From Acidobacteriota bacterium (lineage in GTDB: Bacteria > Acidobacteriota > Blastocatellia > Pyrinomonadales > Pyrinomonadaceae), in assembly GCA_003385635.1 (NCBI GenBank), contig QQUY01000002.1, positions 434,001-498,000 of the forward strand: DNA of 64,000 nucleotides, read 5' to 3'. Positions 51,962 to 60,366 of the stretch are shown here, piece by piece (the first letter of the stretch is position 1; each line of letters begins with the position of its first letter). The notes beneath the pieces are model-generated. The model saw only the letters and a list, made by a program, of their open reading frames with translations. It was not told the origin of the DNA and searched no databases. Made by a program: the position numbers and the translations under genes.

Positions 51962-53512
51962 TTAGTGGTCGTCCTCACCGAATTCGTCTTTTTTCAGCGC
52001 GGTTTTCAAGGTGAAACTCCCCTTTGTCACAACCTTGTCGCCAGCCTTCAATCCCGTGGTTACCGTGGTGTAGTTTTCGTACTCGCCGCCGACCTTTATC
52101 TCACGGACTTCAAAAGCACCTGGCTCATTTTCTTTCGGGATAAAAACGACCGTTTCTTCATCGATACGTTGAACGGCTTCGGACGGCACGACCAGTTCTT
52201 GTTCGCCGTCGGTACTTTTTGCAGCGGTATAAAATCCGACATTGACAAACATTCCGGCACGCAGTTTACCGCCGGGGTTGGGCACTTCCAGACGCACTTT
52301 CCCGGTGCGCGTGTCTTCGTTTAAGTTCGGGTCAATATAGGTGACGCGGGCATTAATAGTTGTATTACTGAGAGCGGGCGACGTGACCGCGGCCGCGGTT
52401 CCGATTCTGATTTGCGGCATCTGTGCTTCAGGCACATTGGCGATAATATAAACGCTCGACAGATTCGATAAAACGAATAGGGTAGTCCCGGCGCTAATTC
52501 CTGCTCCCGGGTTTACAGGGCGTTCCGTAACCATTCCGGATGCGGGAGCGTGGATGTACACAAGTGACGTGTTGCGATCCTGATTGTCGGTTTTATGAGA
52601 ATTGATTTTGACACCGAGCGAACGCATCTCATCCCGGATGTGCCGCAGATCCGCCCTTGATGTTTCAACTTCGGCTCTCGCTTCCTGGATCTCTTTATTA
52701 AGAGAAATATTTCTCTGAAAATCGTAATCGGCCTTTGCCGTCTTGTAACTCGTCTCGGCTGCAATGAGATCTTTGCCTGCTCCCGCTTCGAGTTCGATCA
52801 AACGCCTGATCCGTTTCAAAGTCGCTTCGGCTTCGTCGAGTTTAGCTTTTGCCTGCAAAACGGCGACACGGTTCTCAGCCTTTTGCACCCGTTCAAGATT
52901 TCTTTCCGCAATTTCCAATTTTGTTTCGGCTTCGTGCATTTTGCCGTGCATCTGCGCAACTTGCGGGCTGGCAATGACGGCAAGCAAATCGCCTCGACTG
53001 ACGAAATCTCCTACGGCAACATTCATACGCTCGATACGACCGCCAACAAGAGGAGTTACATTCTGCATCCGCTGCGGATCGTTTTCGATCGTGCCAGTTG
53101 TTTTTAAAAGTGCGACAGCGGTACGGACCGTAACGCCTTCGATCTCGATTTTCGCTGAATTCAATGATTCAGGGTCGAGCTTCACCTCGCGTACCCCCCC
53201 TTCATTACTGTGACTATCGGCTTCCGTTTCAGCGTTGGCTTCGATTTCAGTAGCCCCCGACCTGGTAAATCCGATCAGCAGAACGGCCGCCAGGGCCGCA
53301 ACTCCGATAATTACAAGAGCAACTACCCATGGGACGAATTTGCGATTGCCTTTACCGGTATCTATTTCAGCATCAGCAATTGTATCGGCTTCGTCCATCC
53401 GCGCTGAATCCCCAACGTTTTCAGGATCTTTTTCGGTTTCACGCAATACGGATTCAACGGCCTCCCAATCTTCGCCTTTCATATCTTCAACCTCATTATT
53501 TTTGTCTGACAT
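51962..53512 (-). CDS. czcB: Periplasmic adaptor (CzcB/CusB-type membrane fusion protein)
   Basis: 516 aa. An acidic cytoplasmic N-terminus is followed by one membrane helix (about 64-86). The lipoyl/barrel-sandwich domain halves (PLVGGRIERMNVAVGDFVSRGD and APASGMVTERPVNPG) flank a long coiled coil (about 190-300). A beta-barrel and membrane-proximal domain (GKLRAGMFVNVGF) follow. It bridges the CzcA pump and the outer membrane factor. It starts 20 bp after the outer membrane factor gene. Confidence 0.93.
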   Translation of the reverse strand: MSDKNNEVEDMKGEDWEAVESVLRETEKDPENVGDSARMDEADTIADAEIDTGKGNRKFVPWVVALVIIGVAALAAVLLIGFTRSGATEIEANAETEADSHSNEGGVREVKLDPESLNSAKIEIEGVTVRTAVALLKTTGTIENDPQRMQNVTPLVGGRIERMNVAVGDFVSRGDLLAVIASPQVAQMHGKMHEAETKLEIAERNLERVQKAENRVAVLQAKAKLDEAEATLKRIRRLIELEAGAGKDLIAAETSYKTAKADYDFQRNISLNKEIQEARAEVETSRADLRHIRDEMRSLGVKINSHKTDNQDRNTSLVYIHAPASGMVTERPVNPGAGISAGTTLFVLSNLSSVYIIANVPEAQMPQIRIGTAAAVTSPALSNTTINARVTYIDPNLNEDTRTGKVRLEVPNPGGKLRAGMFVNVGFYTAAKSTDGEQELVVPSEAVQRIDEETVVFIPKENEPGAFEVREIKVGGEYENYTTVTTGLKAGDKVVTKGSFTLKTALKKDEFGEDDH

Positions 53513-53532
53513 GTCACTTCTCTACTTGTTTC

Positions 53533-54954
53533 TTAGAATTCAATTCCCAAAGCTATAAAAAGATCGGCATTGGCGCGGTACCTCTCGGTCAATACTTCGG
53601 TTAAATCACTGTTCGCATCAAGCAGCCTCCGTTGCTCGTTGATCAAATCGGTGATCTTCAGTTCGCCGATCTCATAAACTCTTGTTATCGTTTCAACATT
53701 CTTGCGAGAACGCGGCAAGACGGCTGTTTCGAGTCTTGAAAGAGCTTGATTAGTGGCTGCAATTCGTCGAAAAGCGGCTGCCACTTCCGCTTTGATCATC
53801 TGCTCGGCAAAAGTTCTTTTTTCCTGAGCCTGCCGGATGGCGATTTTCGCCTCTTCCTTCGCTCCCTGGTTTTTGTTAAAAATGGGCAGACCGATGGCTA
53901 CCCCGAAGGTCAAACTGCGGTCTCTTTGAAAGAATTCGCCTCGCGGGTCGTCAAACCCGGCACGTCTCTGCGTGTAGCGTGTATAAGCCGTAACATCGGG
54001 TTTGCTTTGCGTGCGGATAAGCCGCAATCCGGCGGTGGCGAGATTCTCCTCTAGTTCGGCAATACGAATTTCGGGGCGGTTTTTCAGAGCTACCGCGAAA
54101 GAGGTTTCGAGTGTGCCGGGCAGTTTCGGTAAGTTTGCAGCCCGTATGTCTTCACGCAATTTGAGTGGTTCTTGATAATCTAAACCTGCGTAGAACTTCA
54201 GATTAGCGAGTGATGCCTGCAACTTGCCTTCAACCAGACTTCGACGCGACCGAAGTCTTTCGACCTCCGTTTGCAAAAGATTCAATTCAAGGGGCGAAGA
54301 TGCGCCTTCATTAACGCGGATCTGTACAAATCGTGTCGTCCGCGTATCGAGTTCGAGCAGATCTTCAAGGACTTTTAGCTCCTGCAAAGCCGCCAAAGCG
54401 TCGGAATAGATAGTCAGGATTTTTCCAAGCAGCCGCTTTTTCGAAGAAGATAGTTCAGCTTCCCGCAAAGCAATATCGGTTTCCGCAAGTTTCATTCGCT
54501 TGCCGCGTTGGTTATAGACATCGAGCGGGAGTGCAAATCCGACAGTCAATTCGCCGTCGCCCTTTGAGCCTACAAAGCTGCCGGAAGACTGCTCAACCTC
54601 GAGCGTGGGATTCTGCCGGAGTCTGGCCTGCTGAAAACGTGCCCGTGCCTTTTCGACTTCCAGCAGGGCAATCTCAATCTCGCCGTTACTTGCAAAGGCC
54701 CGCTTAACAATCTCTGTTAGCGAAAGTCCCTCAGCCTGATCGAAATAATCAGGCAGAACGGATCTTACCAATCGGTTTTCAGACGAAGGTTCTTTAGGTT
54801 TTTCTTCGGTTTTTGATTCGGTTGCAGATACATTTTCAGTATCGCTTAGATGGCGGGCAATCTGAGTCTGTGCTTTTACAGGCAGCAAAACAGCCGTTGC
54901 AAGCAATAGCATTCCAACACCGAATGCCGCGGGTACTCTTATTTTTAGATACAT
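53533..54954 (-). CDS. czcC: Outer membrane efflux channel (CzcC/TolC family)
   Basis: 473 aa with a signal peptide (about 1-28). Two OEP repeats with long alpha-helical segments: VEKARARFQQARLRQNPTLE in the first half, and EEAKIAIRQAQEKRTFAEQM and RVYEIGELKITDLINEQRRL in the second. It forms the exit duct of the tripartite pump. It begins the efflux gene series of the operon; a small Cys/His-rich gene lies 107 bp upstream. Confidence 0.93.
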   Translation of the reverse strand: MYLKIRVPAAFGVGMLLLATAVLLPVKAQTQIARHLSDTENVSATESKTEEKPKEPSSENRLVRSVLPDYFDQAEGLSLTEIVKRAFASNGEIEIALLEVEKARARFQQARLRQNPTLEVEQSSGSFVGSKGDGELTVGFALPLDVYNQRGKRMKLAETDIALREAELSSSKKRLLGKILTIYSDALAALQELKVLEDLLELDTRTTRFVQIRVNEGASSPLELNLLQTEVERLRSRRSLVEGKLQASLANLKFYAGLDYQEPLKLREDIRAANLPKLPGTLETSFAVALKNRPEIRIAELEENLATAGLRLIRTQSKPDVTAYTRYTQRRAGFDDPRGEFFQRDRSLTFGVAIGLPIFNKNQGAKEEAKIAIRQAQEKRTFAEQMIKAEVAAAFRRIAATNQALSRLETAVLPRSRKNVETITRVYEIGELKITDLINEQRRLLDANSDLTEVLTERYRANADLFIALGIEF

Positions 54955-55061
54955 TTTTGCTTAAATTCTTCATCGCAAAACTTTGCGTAAATACAATGCC
55001 GACACAAACCTTTTTCAAAGAAGGTTTATGCAAAAGCTTTACTTGTCTGGATTGAATTAAT

Positions 55062-55499
55062 TTAAGCCGTTTGAGGTGGGTGAAAAATGTCAGATGGGTG
55101 GGATTTGGGAGCTGTTTCTTCTGCGTGGATCGCTATCGGCCTGTTCCAGGCCATAACAAACGAGGACGACGCAAGACGAAAATAGCTAACAACTATGTGC
55201 GAGCAACTAGCAAGGCACTCCCCTTCGCCAGAACAATCTTCATTCGAATTATGGTGATCGTCGGCGGTTGAAATACTTGATTGATTTTGAAGGTTGGAGG
55301 AAGAGTTATTCTCCAGGGAGTTGCATCCGTCGTCATCAATCAAGTGATGAGGCGCTGGTATACCGACACTTTCGTTTCCATGAACGATCTGAAGGATAGT
55401 GACATCGGCCAACACATATAGAACGAGCAAGAGAGCAACGACACTAATCGCCGCTTTCTTAATTCGTTTCAATAATTGTTGCCCTTCACCAAGAAGCAT
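55062..55499 (-). CDS. Small membrane-anchored His/Cys-rich protein at head of czc operon
   Basis: 145 aa. One N-terminal membrane helix (about 14-33), then a polar, Asn/Ser-rich region with many possible metal ligands (APHHLIDDDGC, DDHHNSNEDC, GECLASCSH) and a C-terminal HPSDIFHPPQ. In position it recalls CzcI-like small periplasmic proteins upstream of czcC, but no homology could be established. It may buffer or sense metal outside the membrane. Confidence 0.65.
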   Translation of the reverse strand: MLLGEGQQLLKRIKKAAISVVALLLVLYVLADVTILQIVHGNESVGIPAPHHLIDDDGCNSLENNSSSNLQNQSSISTADDHHNSNEDCSGEGECLASCSHIVVSYFRLASSSFVMAWNRPIAIHAEETAPKSHPSDIFHPPQTA

Positions 55500-55603
55500 A
55501 ACTGCTTAAAAGTGACACGTATTTAATCAGAAAGTCAAGGATTATCCCCAACTGTTAAGTAAAAGAACATACTCTTTTCCCTGACACTTGCATTCTAACC
55601 TTA

Positions 55604-55621
55604 CCCCCCCCCCTTTTTTTT
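55604..55621. repeat. Homopolymer tract C10-T8
   Basis: Ten C followed by eight T between the divergent czc operon and merR. Such tracts slip during replication; the length may vary and may be misread in assembly. It could change spacing in the czc promoter region. Confidence 0.8.
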
Positions 55622-55682
55622 CCGTACTGATCAATCCTCGGCACTCGCTTTTTAAAAGTGAATCTAGCTGGCTATAAGGAAG

Positions 55683-55714
55683 TTGACTCTGGAGTTAACT
55701 CCAGAGTGTATAAT
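55683..55714 (+). promoter_or_regulatory. MerR-type promoter/operator of the mer module
   Basis: TTGACT (-35, 55683-55688) and TATAAT (-10, 55709-55714) are separated by 20 bp instead of 17. The spacer holds a perfect dyad, CTCTGGAGTTAACTCCAGAG, as expected for a MerR-family activator that untwists the promoter. The predicted transcription start coincides within a base or two with the merR ATG at 55722, so the transcript may be leaderless. Confidence 0.9.
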
Positions 55715-55721
55715 TCCAAAT

Positions 55722-56141
55722 ATGGACAATGGTGCAATTCAGATTGGCCAAGTATCGAAGCAGTCAGGTGTAAGCGTCGACACTGTCAGATATTACGAGA
55801 AGAAAGGTCTGATTCATAGCATTTCTCGAACAAGCGGTGGTTTCAGGCTTTTCCGGCCCCATGCGGTCGACCTAATAAAATTCGTAAAGCAGGCTCAGGA
55901 ATTCGGATTCTCTCTCACTGAAATCAAAGGGCTTTTAGGCTCCGGCGGCGAAGAAGAATGCATCCAGGTAAGAGATCTGTTGCAGCAAAAAATCATTGAA
56001 GTGGACTCACAGATCAAGAAGATGAGGTCATTTAAAAAGACCCTGCAGAGGCATTTAAGGGCTTGCAATGAAGAACTGTCGCGGAAGGGCGATGAGGCTC
56101 ACTGCCCGGTCTTCTTTGAAATTAAGAAAGGTGAAAAATAG
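55722..56141 (+). CDS. merR: Mercury-type MerR regulator
   Basis: 139 aa from ATG 55722; an earlier in-frame TTG at 55683 lies inside the promoter and is rejected. The winged helix-turn-helix (IGQVSKQSGVSVDTVRYYEKKGL) and a long dimerisation helix are present. Cys80 and Cys115 have the same 35-residue spacing as Cys82 and Cys117 of MerR; the third, Cys128, follows at 13 instead of 9 residues. Autoregulation at the upstream dyad is likely. No Shine-Dalgarno is visible. The stop overlaps the merTP start by one base. Confidence 0.93.
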   Translation: MDNGAIQIGQVSKQSGVSVDTVRYYEKKGLIHSISRTSGGFRLFRPHAVDLIKFVKQAQEFGFSLTEIKGLLGSGGEEECIQVRDLLQQKIIEVDSQIKKMRSFKKTLQRHLRACNEELSRKGDEAHCPVFFEIKKGEK

Positions 56142-56755
56142 TGGAACCTTCACGTAGAAATTCGATTTTGGGAAGCGCGATCGTTATAGCGGTGACTTCT
56201 AGTTTATGTTGTGTATTGCCGGTTCTATCTGTCGTCTTGGGAATTGGAGCAATTAGTGCCGCCTCTTTCTTCGAGATGCTGAGACCCTATTTGTTGGTCG
56301 TCTCTTTTCTCGCACTGGGTTTCGCATTCTACATGACCTACTTTCGCCGAGAAGCATGTGGTGAGGGTGAAGCGTGTGCGACCAAGCCGATAGGACAAGT
56401 CAATCAACTGTTTTTGTGGATCGGAACTCTCGCTGTCGTGACATTCGCGTTGTTTCCTTCTTATACCGGTTATCTTGTGTCGGCGTTGGGTTCAAACGCC
56501 AAGAGCCATCCGTCGGAATTGATCTCAAAAGAGACAAACGCAGCAGTATCAAAGATAGCGACGATATCTGTAGAGGGGATGACATGTGCGGGCTGCGCTT
56601 CGCACGTTGACGCGACTCTGAAACAAATAAATGGAGTAGTTTCGGCCGATACGAGCTACGAAAATAAGAACGTCAGGGTCGTTTACAACCCAGATCAGAT
56701 TTCGCTTCGAAAAATAAAAAATGCCATCGACGATCTGGGTTATGTTGCAAAATGA
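56141..56755 (+). CDS. merTP: Mercuric ion transporter MerT-MerP fusion
   Basis: 204 aa, GTG start with AAGGTG upstream. The MerT part has the paired Cys23-Cys24 (SLCCVLPV) in the first helix and Cys73/Cys79 in the loop, the same six-residue spacing as MerT. A third helix and linker follow. The C-terminal HMA domain with GMTCAGC (Cys149, Cys152) replaces periplasmic MerP. It would bring Hg2+ into the cytoplasm, where normally MerA reduces it; no merA is in view. Confidence 0.92.
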   Translation: MEPSRRNSILGSAIVIAVTSSLCCVLPVLSVVLGIGAISAASFFEMLRPYLLVVSFLALGFAFYMTYFRREACGEGEACATKPIGQVNQLFLWIGTLAVVTFALFPSYTGYLVSALGSNAKSHPSELISKETNAAVSKIATISVEGMTCAGCASHVDATLKQINGVVSADTSYENKNVRVVYNPDQISLRKIKNAIDDLGYVAK

Positions 56756-56776
56756 GCACGAGGCCAGAGAAGTATT

Positions 56777-57043
56777 ATGAGTAATAAAAGAAAAGTGGAA
56801 ATTTTTAGCGCCGGATGTGACGTATGCGATGAAACCATAGCATTGGTGAATCGAATCGCTTGTGAATCCTGCGAGGTAGAAGTTTTAGACGTGCGGCAGG
56901 CAGATGCTGCGAAACTTGCCAGGGACTACGGTGTTAACGCTGTTCCGACGGTGGTAATCGATGGGAAAACAGCGGATTGCTGTACGAATCGCGGGCCAAG
57001 CGGGGAATCGCTCCGGGCTCAGGGGCTGGGACTGACTTTGTAA
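56777..57043 (+). CDS. Thioredoxin-like small protein of mer module
   Basis: 88 aa. A thioredoxin-fold beginning KVEIFSAGCDVCDET with the redox or metal-binding pair Cys14-Cys17; the cis-Pro segment is NAVPTVVIDG. Extra cysteines at CESC and DCC. Starts 21 bp after merTP. It may pass Hg2+ or reduce it with thiols, which could make up in part for the missing MerA (inference). Confidence 0.85.
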   Translation: MSNKRKVEIFSAGCDVCDETIALVNRIACESCEVEVLDVRQADAAKLARDYGVNAVPTVVIDGKTADCCTNRGPSGESLRAQGLGLTL

Positions 57044-57162
57044 AGCTTGGATCCGATAGCTAAATGAGGATCAGTTGCCCGGCGAACGCATGAATACGTA
57101 GCAGCCGCTGGAATGGACCGGTGGATTCTAAAATCGATCAAATTTTACAAAGTACCCCGACT

Positions 57163-57375
57163 ATGAACACCATTATTCTTGAATCAACAATTGTCTGCCC
57201 TAATTGCAATTACGAACAGACCGAAACGATGCCAACGGATGCGTGTGAGTTCTTTTACGAATGTACGAACTGCAAAACACTTCTAAAACCGGAAAAGGGA
57301 GATTGTTGTGTTTACTGCAGTTATGGAAGCGTGAAATGCCCGCCAATACAATCCGGCATGTCAGCGTGCTGCTGA
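57163..57375 (+). CDS. GDCCV-type cysteine-rich protein
   Basis: 70 aa from ATG 57163; the frame is open from 57121 but the family begins here. Ten to eleven cysteines: CPNC, ECTNC, and the family motif GDCCVYCSYGSVKCPPIQ (46-63), with a final CC. Proteins with this motif accompany merT-type genes. Likely a cytoplasmic mercury-binding protein. Last gene of the plus-strand mer module. Confidence 0.85.
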   Translation: MNTIILESTIVCPNCNYEQTETMPTDACEFFYECTNCKTLLKPEKGDCCVYCSYGSVKCPPIQSGMSACC

Positions 57376-57521
57376 AAGAAGAAGTGTCCTTTTTACGGAT
57401 TAGCAGTCTCTCTTTTGATACTTTTGTCCGGGATCTTGACCCATCAGGTCCTGAAACCGGAAGGAAGAATTCGGAGCGGCAAAATTAAGTAACGCAAAGT
57501 ACTCTGAATAGTAACCGGCCC

Positions 57522-58259
57522 CTACCATGGCTTCCGAAAAGTCATGTAGAAATAGAGGAAGCCCGAAATTATCATTAAAAGACTCAGGGCTGAGAAAACT
57601 CTAAGGACCCAGTTGTTGAAATCGTCGCGCCCGATAAAGTCCATTGTGTGAAGCATCCAGAGAAAATCAAACACCCGCCAGCTTCTGGTTCTAAACGACT
57701 GCACCTGACCATTCTCAGCAGAAACATAGACTGTCAGATTTTCAGGATGGTCAAACGTAACTGCCCATGCGGGAACGATTTTTTCTCTGTATTCGTGATG
57801 TGAACCTAGATCTTTTTCTTCCAAGTAGACGGTCTCTTTAACTTCTGTTTTATTCGACAATGCACTTGTCGCTATGTGTTCGGCTTCCGATCTTGAAACC
57901 GGATCTCTCTTGTCCCCGCTGGTCGTGCTAAAGAGCGAGATGGCTTTTTGGTTTTCGCTGTTTGTATGCGTCACTTCGAAATAGTTTTCATCCAAAACAC
58001 GAACGATCCTAAATGAGGTTATCTTTGTCTCCGGACTCGTTTCCAATAGCTTGGATCTAACATCCGCCGGCGAGATCGATCCTTCAATCGCTTTCAATTT
58101 CCCAATATCTTTTCTAAGATGATCGCCCCGAATCTCATTGATATTCGTCCAGCTGAAAAAGATGCCGCTAACTGTCCACAGAAAAACCTGAATGCCTATG
58201 AAGACACCCAGGTAGCGATGGATTTTGCGGATAAAGAATTTGTAATTTCGACTTCTCAT
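57522..58259 (-). CDS. PepSY-domain membrane protein
   Basis: 245 aa from ATG 58259. A first membrane helix (FIRKIHRYLGVFIGIQVFLW, then TVSGIFFSW) has the RKIHR and SG pattern of PepSY-TM proteins. A periplasmic PepSY domain follows (AWAVTFDHPENLTVYVSAENGQV), and helices with FLWMLHTMDFIGRDDFNNW close the protein. Such proteins act in metal or flavin-linked reduction at the membrane. It is the last gene of the copper operon. Confidence 0.85.
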   Translation of the reverse strand: MRSRNYKFFIRKIHRYLGVFIGIQVFLWTVSGIFFSWTNINEIRGDHLRKDIGKLKAIEGSISPADVRSKLLETSPETKITSFRIVRVLDENYFEVTHTNSENQKAISLFSTTSGDKRDPVSRSEAEHIATSALSNKTEVKETVYLEEKDLGSHHEYREKIVPAWAVTFDHPENLTVYVSAENGQVQSFRTRSWRVFDFLWMLHTMDFIGRDDFNNWVLRVFSALSLLMIISGFLYFYMTFRKPW

Positions 58260-58438
58260 AAACAACGAACTCTTCTTAACTTTAAGTTGCCGGCTCTTCA
58301 ACCGTTAATGTCTGGACGACAGTATGGGGACGAACCCAAAACCGGACTGGCGCTAATTCAATGATGAAATCGGGTTGCGTCAATTTGGAGAAATCTTGCA
58401 TCAGCTTTGCAACGCCGAACTCGAGCAGGGTTCAGGGT

Positions 58439-59248
58439 CTACCTAATCTCAAATGTCAGATTCGCCCATTTGGATTCGTAATTGAGTTTCGGGTCATCAA
58501 TTTTGACCATATTGATAAACTTCACGTACCATTTGCCAGGGCCATCTAGCCTCAACCTGATTACTCCGTCCGGGCCGCTTCGCATCTGGCTGCCAGTCTT
58601 GATCTTTCCATTCAATTCGCGGCCTGTCATTACCAGTTGATCGGCGAGCGGTTTTCCATCCTTGAGGCACAAAAGCGCTAAAGTATCACCAGATTGTAGT
58701 GAATATGGATTTTGCTGCGGTATGAGTTCGACTGGGTAGCCAAGCACGGTCTTGTAACTATCACTTTGAATTCTACCGGCCTGCAGCATGGTTTTTACAT
58801 ATTTCGAATAGCGGTAGCGGCCGTCGATATTGAGTTCGCCATCGCGTTTACGCTCTTCTAAAACCTGCGGTATACCTTCCGCAACCAAGTATTCGTTGAA
58901 TTCCTTTGCCTTAATACTGTTTTCACGCCAAGCAATCGAAAGACCAACAACGTAATTTCCGGCGTGTTCTGGCGTGAACCCGAGAAGGGCCGCTGATTCG
59001 CTTTTTGTGAAGTCCTCAGCTGTCGGATTCACTCGTTTGCCCGAAGGATTGACGACGCTCACATCGGTAATTCGTTCATACGCCAACACACCCTCGCTCT
59101 TTTGAAACGTACCATTGAGAATTGTGATCGAAGCCTTCTTATTAAGTTCGACGAAAAAGCTGGAGGGCTTCAAAAACAAGTCATGGGCTAAGACGCCGTT
59201 AAATGCGATCATTCCTATAAGCAATGCCCAAAGAAGTCTTTTTGTCAT
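58439..59248 (-). CDS. DUF4198 periplasmic metal-related protein
   Basis: 269 aa from ATG 59248, which has GGAGG nine bases upstream. Signal peptide to about residue 21, leaving an N-terminal His (LAHDLFLKP), a possible first copper ligand. The immunoglobulin-like DUF4198 pattern is clear: HDLFLKPSSFFV at the N-terminus and GPDGVIRLRLDGPGKWYVKF near the end. Members are linked to Ni/Co/Cu uptake or resistance. It is 46 bp downstream of the haem-binding gene in the copper operon. Confidence 0.85.
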   Translation of the reverse strand: MTKRLLWALLIGMIAFNGVLAHDLFLKPSSFFVELNKKASITILNGTFQKSEGVLAYERITDVSVVNPSGKRVNPTAEDFTKSESAALLGFTPEHAGNYVVGLSIAWRENSIKAKEFNEYLVAEGIPQVLEERKRDGELNIDGRYRYSKYVKTMLQAGRIQSDSYKTVLGYPVELIPQQNPYSLQSGDTLALLCLKDGKPLADQLVMTGRELNGKIKTGSQMRSGPDGVIRLRLDGPGKWYVKFINMVKIDDPKLNYESKWANLTFEIR

Positions 59249-59294
59249 TTGTTTAATCCTCCAAATCCACACAATCCGCTTTTCCTTTAAACGC

Positions 59295-59768
59295 CTAGAG
59301 ACCTTCCCTAACTTCGCTTACCCAATTCTCGATCAATTCTTTTTCTTTATCCGAGAGCTTTGCGTCCCAATGAATCCAAGTGTAGGACGGAAGCGGCATT
59401 TCCTCGGCTTTGATTTGACTTATTACCGATCGCAGCTTGCTCTTTTGCCGGCGTTTTGAATAGGTACCAAATTCGCTAAAGTTCAGCTCTTTTTTCCCAT
59501 CGGTGATATGTCCCTCCATAAACCAGGCGGCAGGCTGCAGATTGTTGTACCAAGGGTATCTGGTGTTGTTGCTATGGCAATCATAACAGGAATTTCTTAA
59601 CACAGATTGGACATCGTCAGGAGGCTCAAACGTCCGTATAAAATCGGTTTCCGGAATCACGTTACTCTGATTACGGTTTGCGGGAATAAACTGTATTCCA
59701 ACTAAACCGACAAATAGAACGATCGCCGAAATTTTTAGGGCCTTGCCAAGGTTGGTTCGTAATTTCAC
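59295..59768 (-). CDS. Haem-binding-domain protein
   Basis: 157 aa. An N-terminal membrane helix (about 10-28) anchors a periplasmic domain with one CxxCH site (CYDCH, 61-65), RYPWYNNLQPAAW and WVSEVREG. This is the small haem_bd family, often beside metal resistance or cytochrome genes. It may support electron transfer with the copper oxidase or PepSY protein. Confidence 0.88.
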   Translation of the reverse strand: MKLRTNLGKALKISAIVLFVGLVGIQFIPANRNQSNVIPETDFIRTFEPPDDVQSVLRNSCYDCHSNNTRYPWYNNLQPAAWFMEGHITDGKKELNFSEFGTYSKRRQKSKLRSVISQIKAEEMPLPSYTWIHWDAKLSDKEKELIENWVSEVREGL

Positions 59769-59829
59769 TGCAACTATAACTTAAATTTCGTACTTAGGTA
59801 CTCACTCACTCCAGCAGCGCAAGTCGAAA

Positions 59830-60330
59830 CTAACCCTCGGCCTTTTTACCGGCACCAACGAGGGCAAGAAGATCTTTAATATCCGTGGTCAGTTCCTCAA
59901 AATGCTCCTTTTGATGATCCACGTCGCTTTTTACGATGTGTTCAGAGTGTTCCTTAGCAGTATCGAAGATCTCTTTATATTCCTTGCGCTTGCTTTCGGC
60001 CACTTTGGAACTATCAAATTTCTGGAGCGCGGCAATCATTGCGGTCGCCCCATTTGCGGCCTTACCCTTGTCGTTAGCGTCGAGAGCTTGCTTGATCTGA
60101 TTGTAGGCATCGATTACACCTGAAGTCTGATCATTACGTTGATCAGCAAACTCCGCTCCATCCGTTTTCATTGGAGAATCGCCGTGATCCATGCCGTTGT
60201 GATCCATATTCATCGGCATTTCATTCGAGCTCATATTCGAAGTTTCTGAGGATTGACCGCAAGCCGCAAATAGCAGGGCAGCGCCGGCGAACAAAACCGA
60301 TACCGATATCCATACAATTGATTTCTTCAT
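59830..60330 (-). CDS. DUF3347-type lipoprotein with Met/His-rich N-terminus
   Basis: 166 aa. Lipoprotein signal with FAAC (Cys24). A Met/His/Asp-rich stretch (MPMNMDHNGMDHGDSPM) is a likely Cu(I)/Ag(I) site. The rest is a helical domain of DUF3347 type (VIDAYNQIKQALDANDKGKA). 37 bp after copB. Likely a periplasmic copper buffer or pump accessory. Confidence 0.8.
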   Translation of the reverse strand: MKKSIVWISVSVLFAGAALLFAACGQSSETSNMSSNEMPMNMDHNGMDHGDSPMKTDGAEFADQRNDQTSGVIDAYNQIKQALDANDKGKAANGATAMIAALQKFDSSKVAESKRKEYKEIFDTAKEHSEHIVKSDVDHQKEHFEELTTDIKDLLALVGAGKKAEG

Positions 60331-60366
60331 AATAATCTCTCCTTTGTGACCTGAATTAACAAAACA

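Noticed and set aside
55683..55721. Upstream TTG start for merR
   Set aside because: It would place the coding sequence over the -35, operator and -10 elements.
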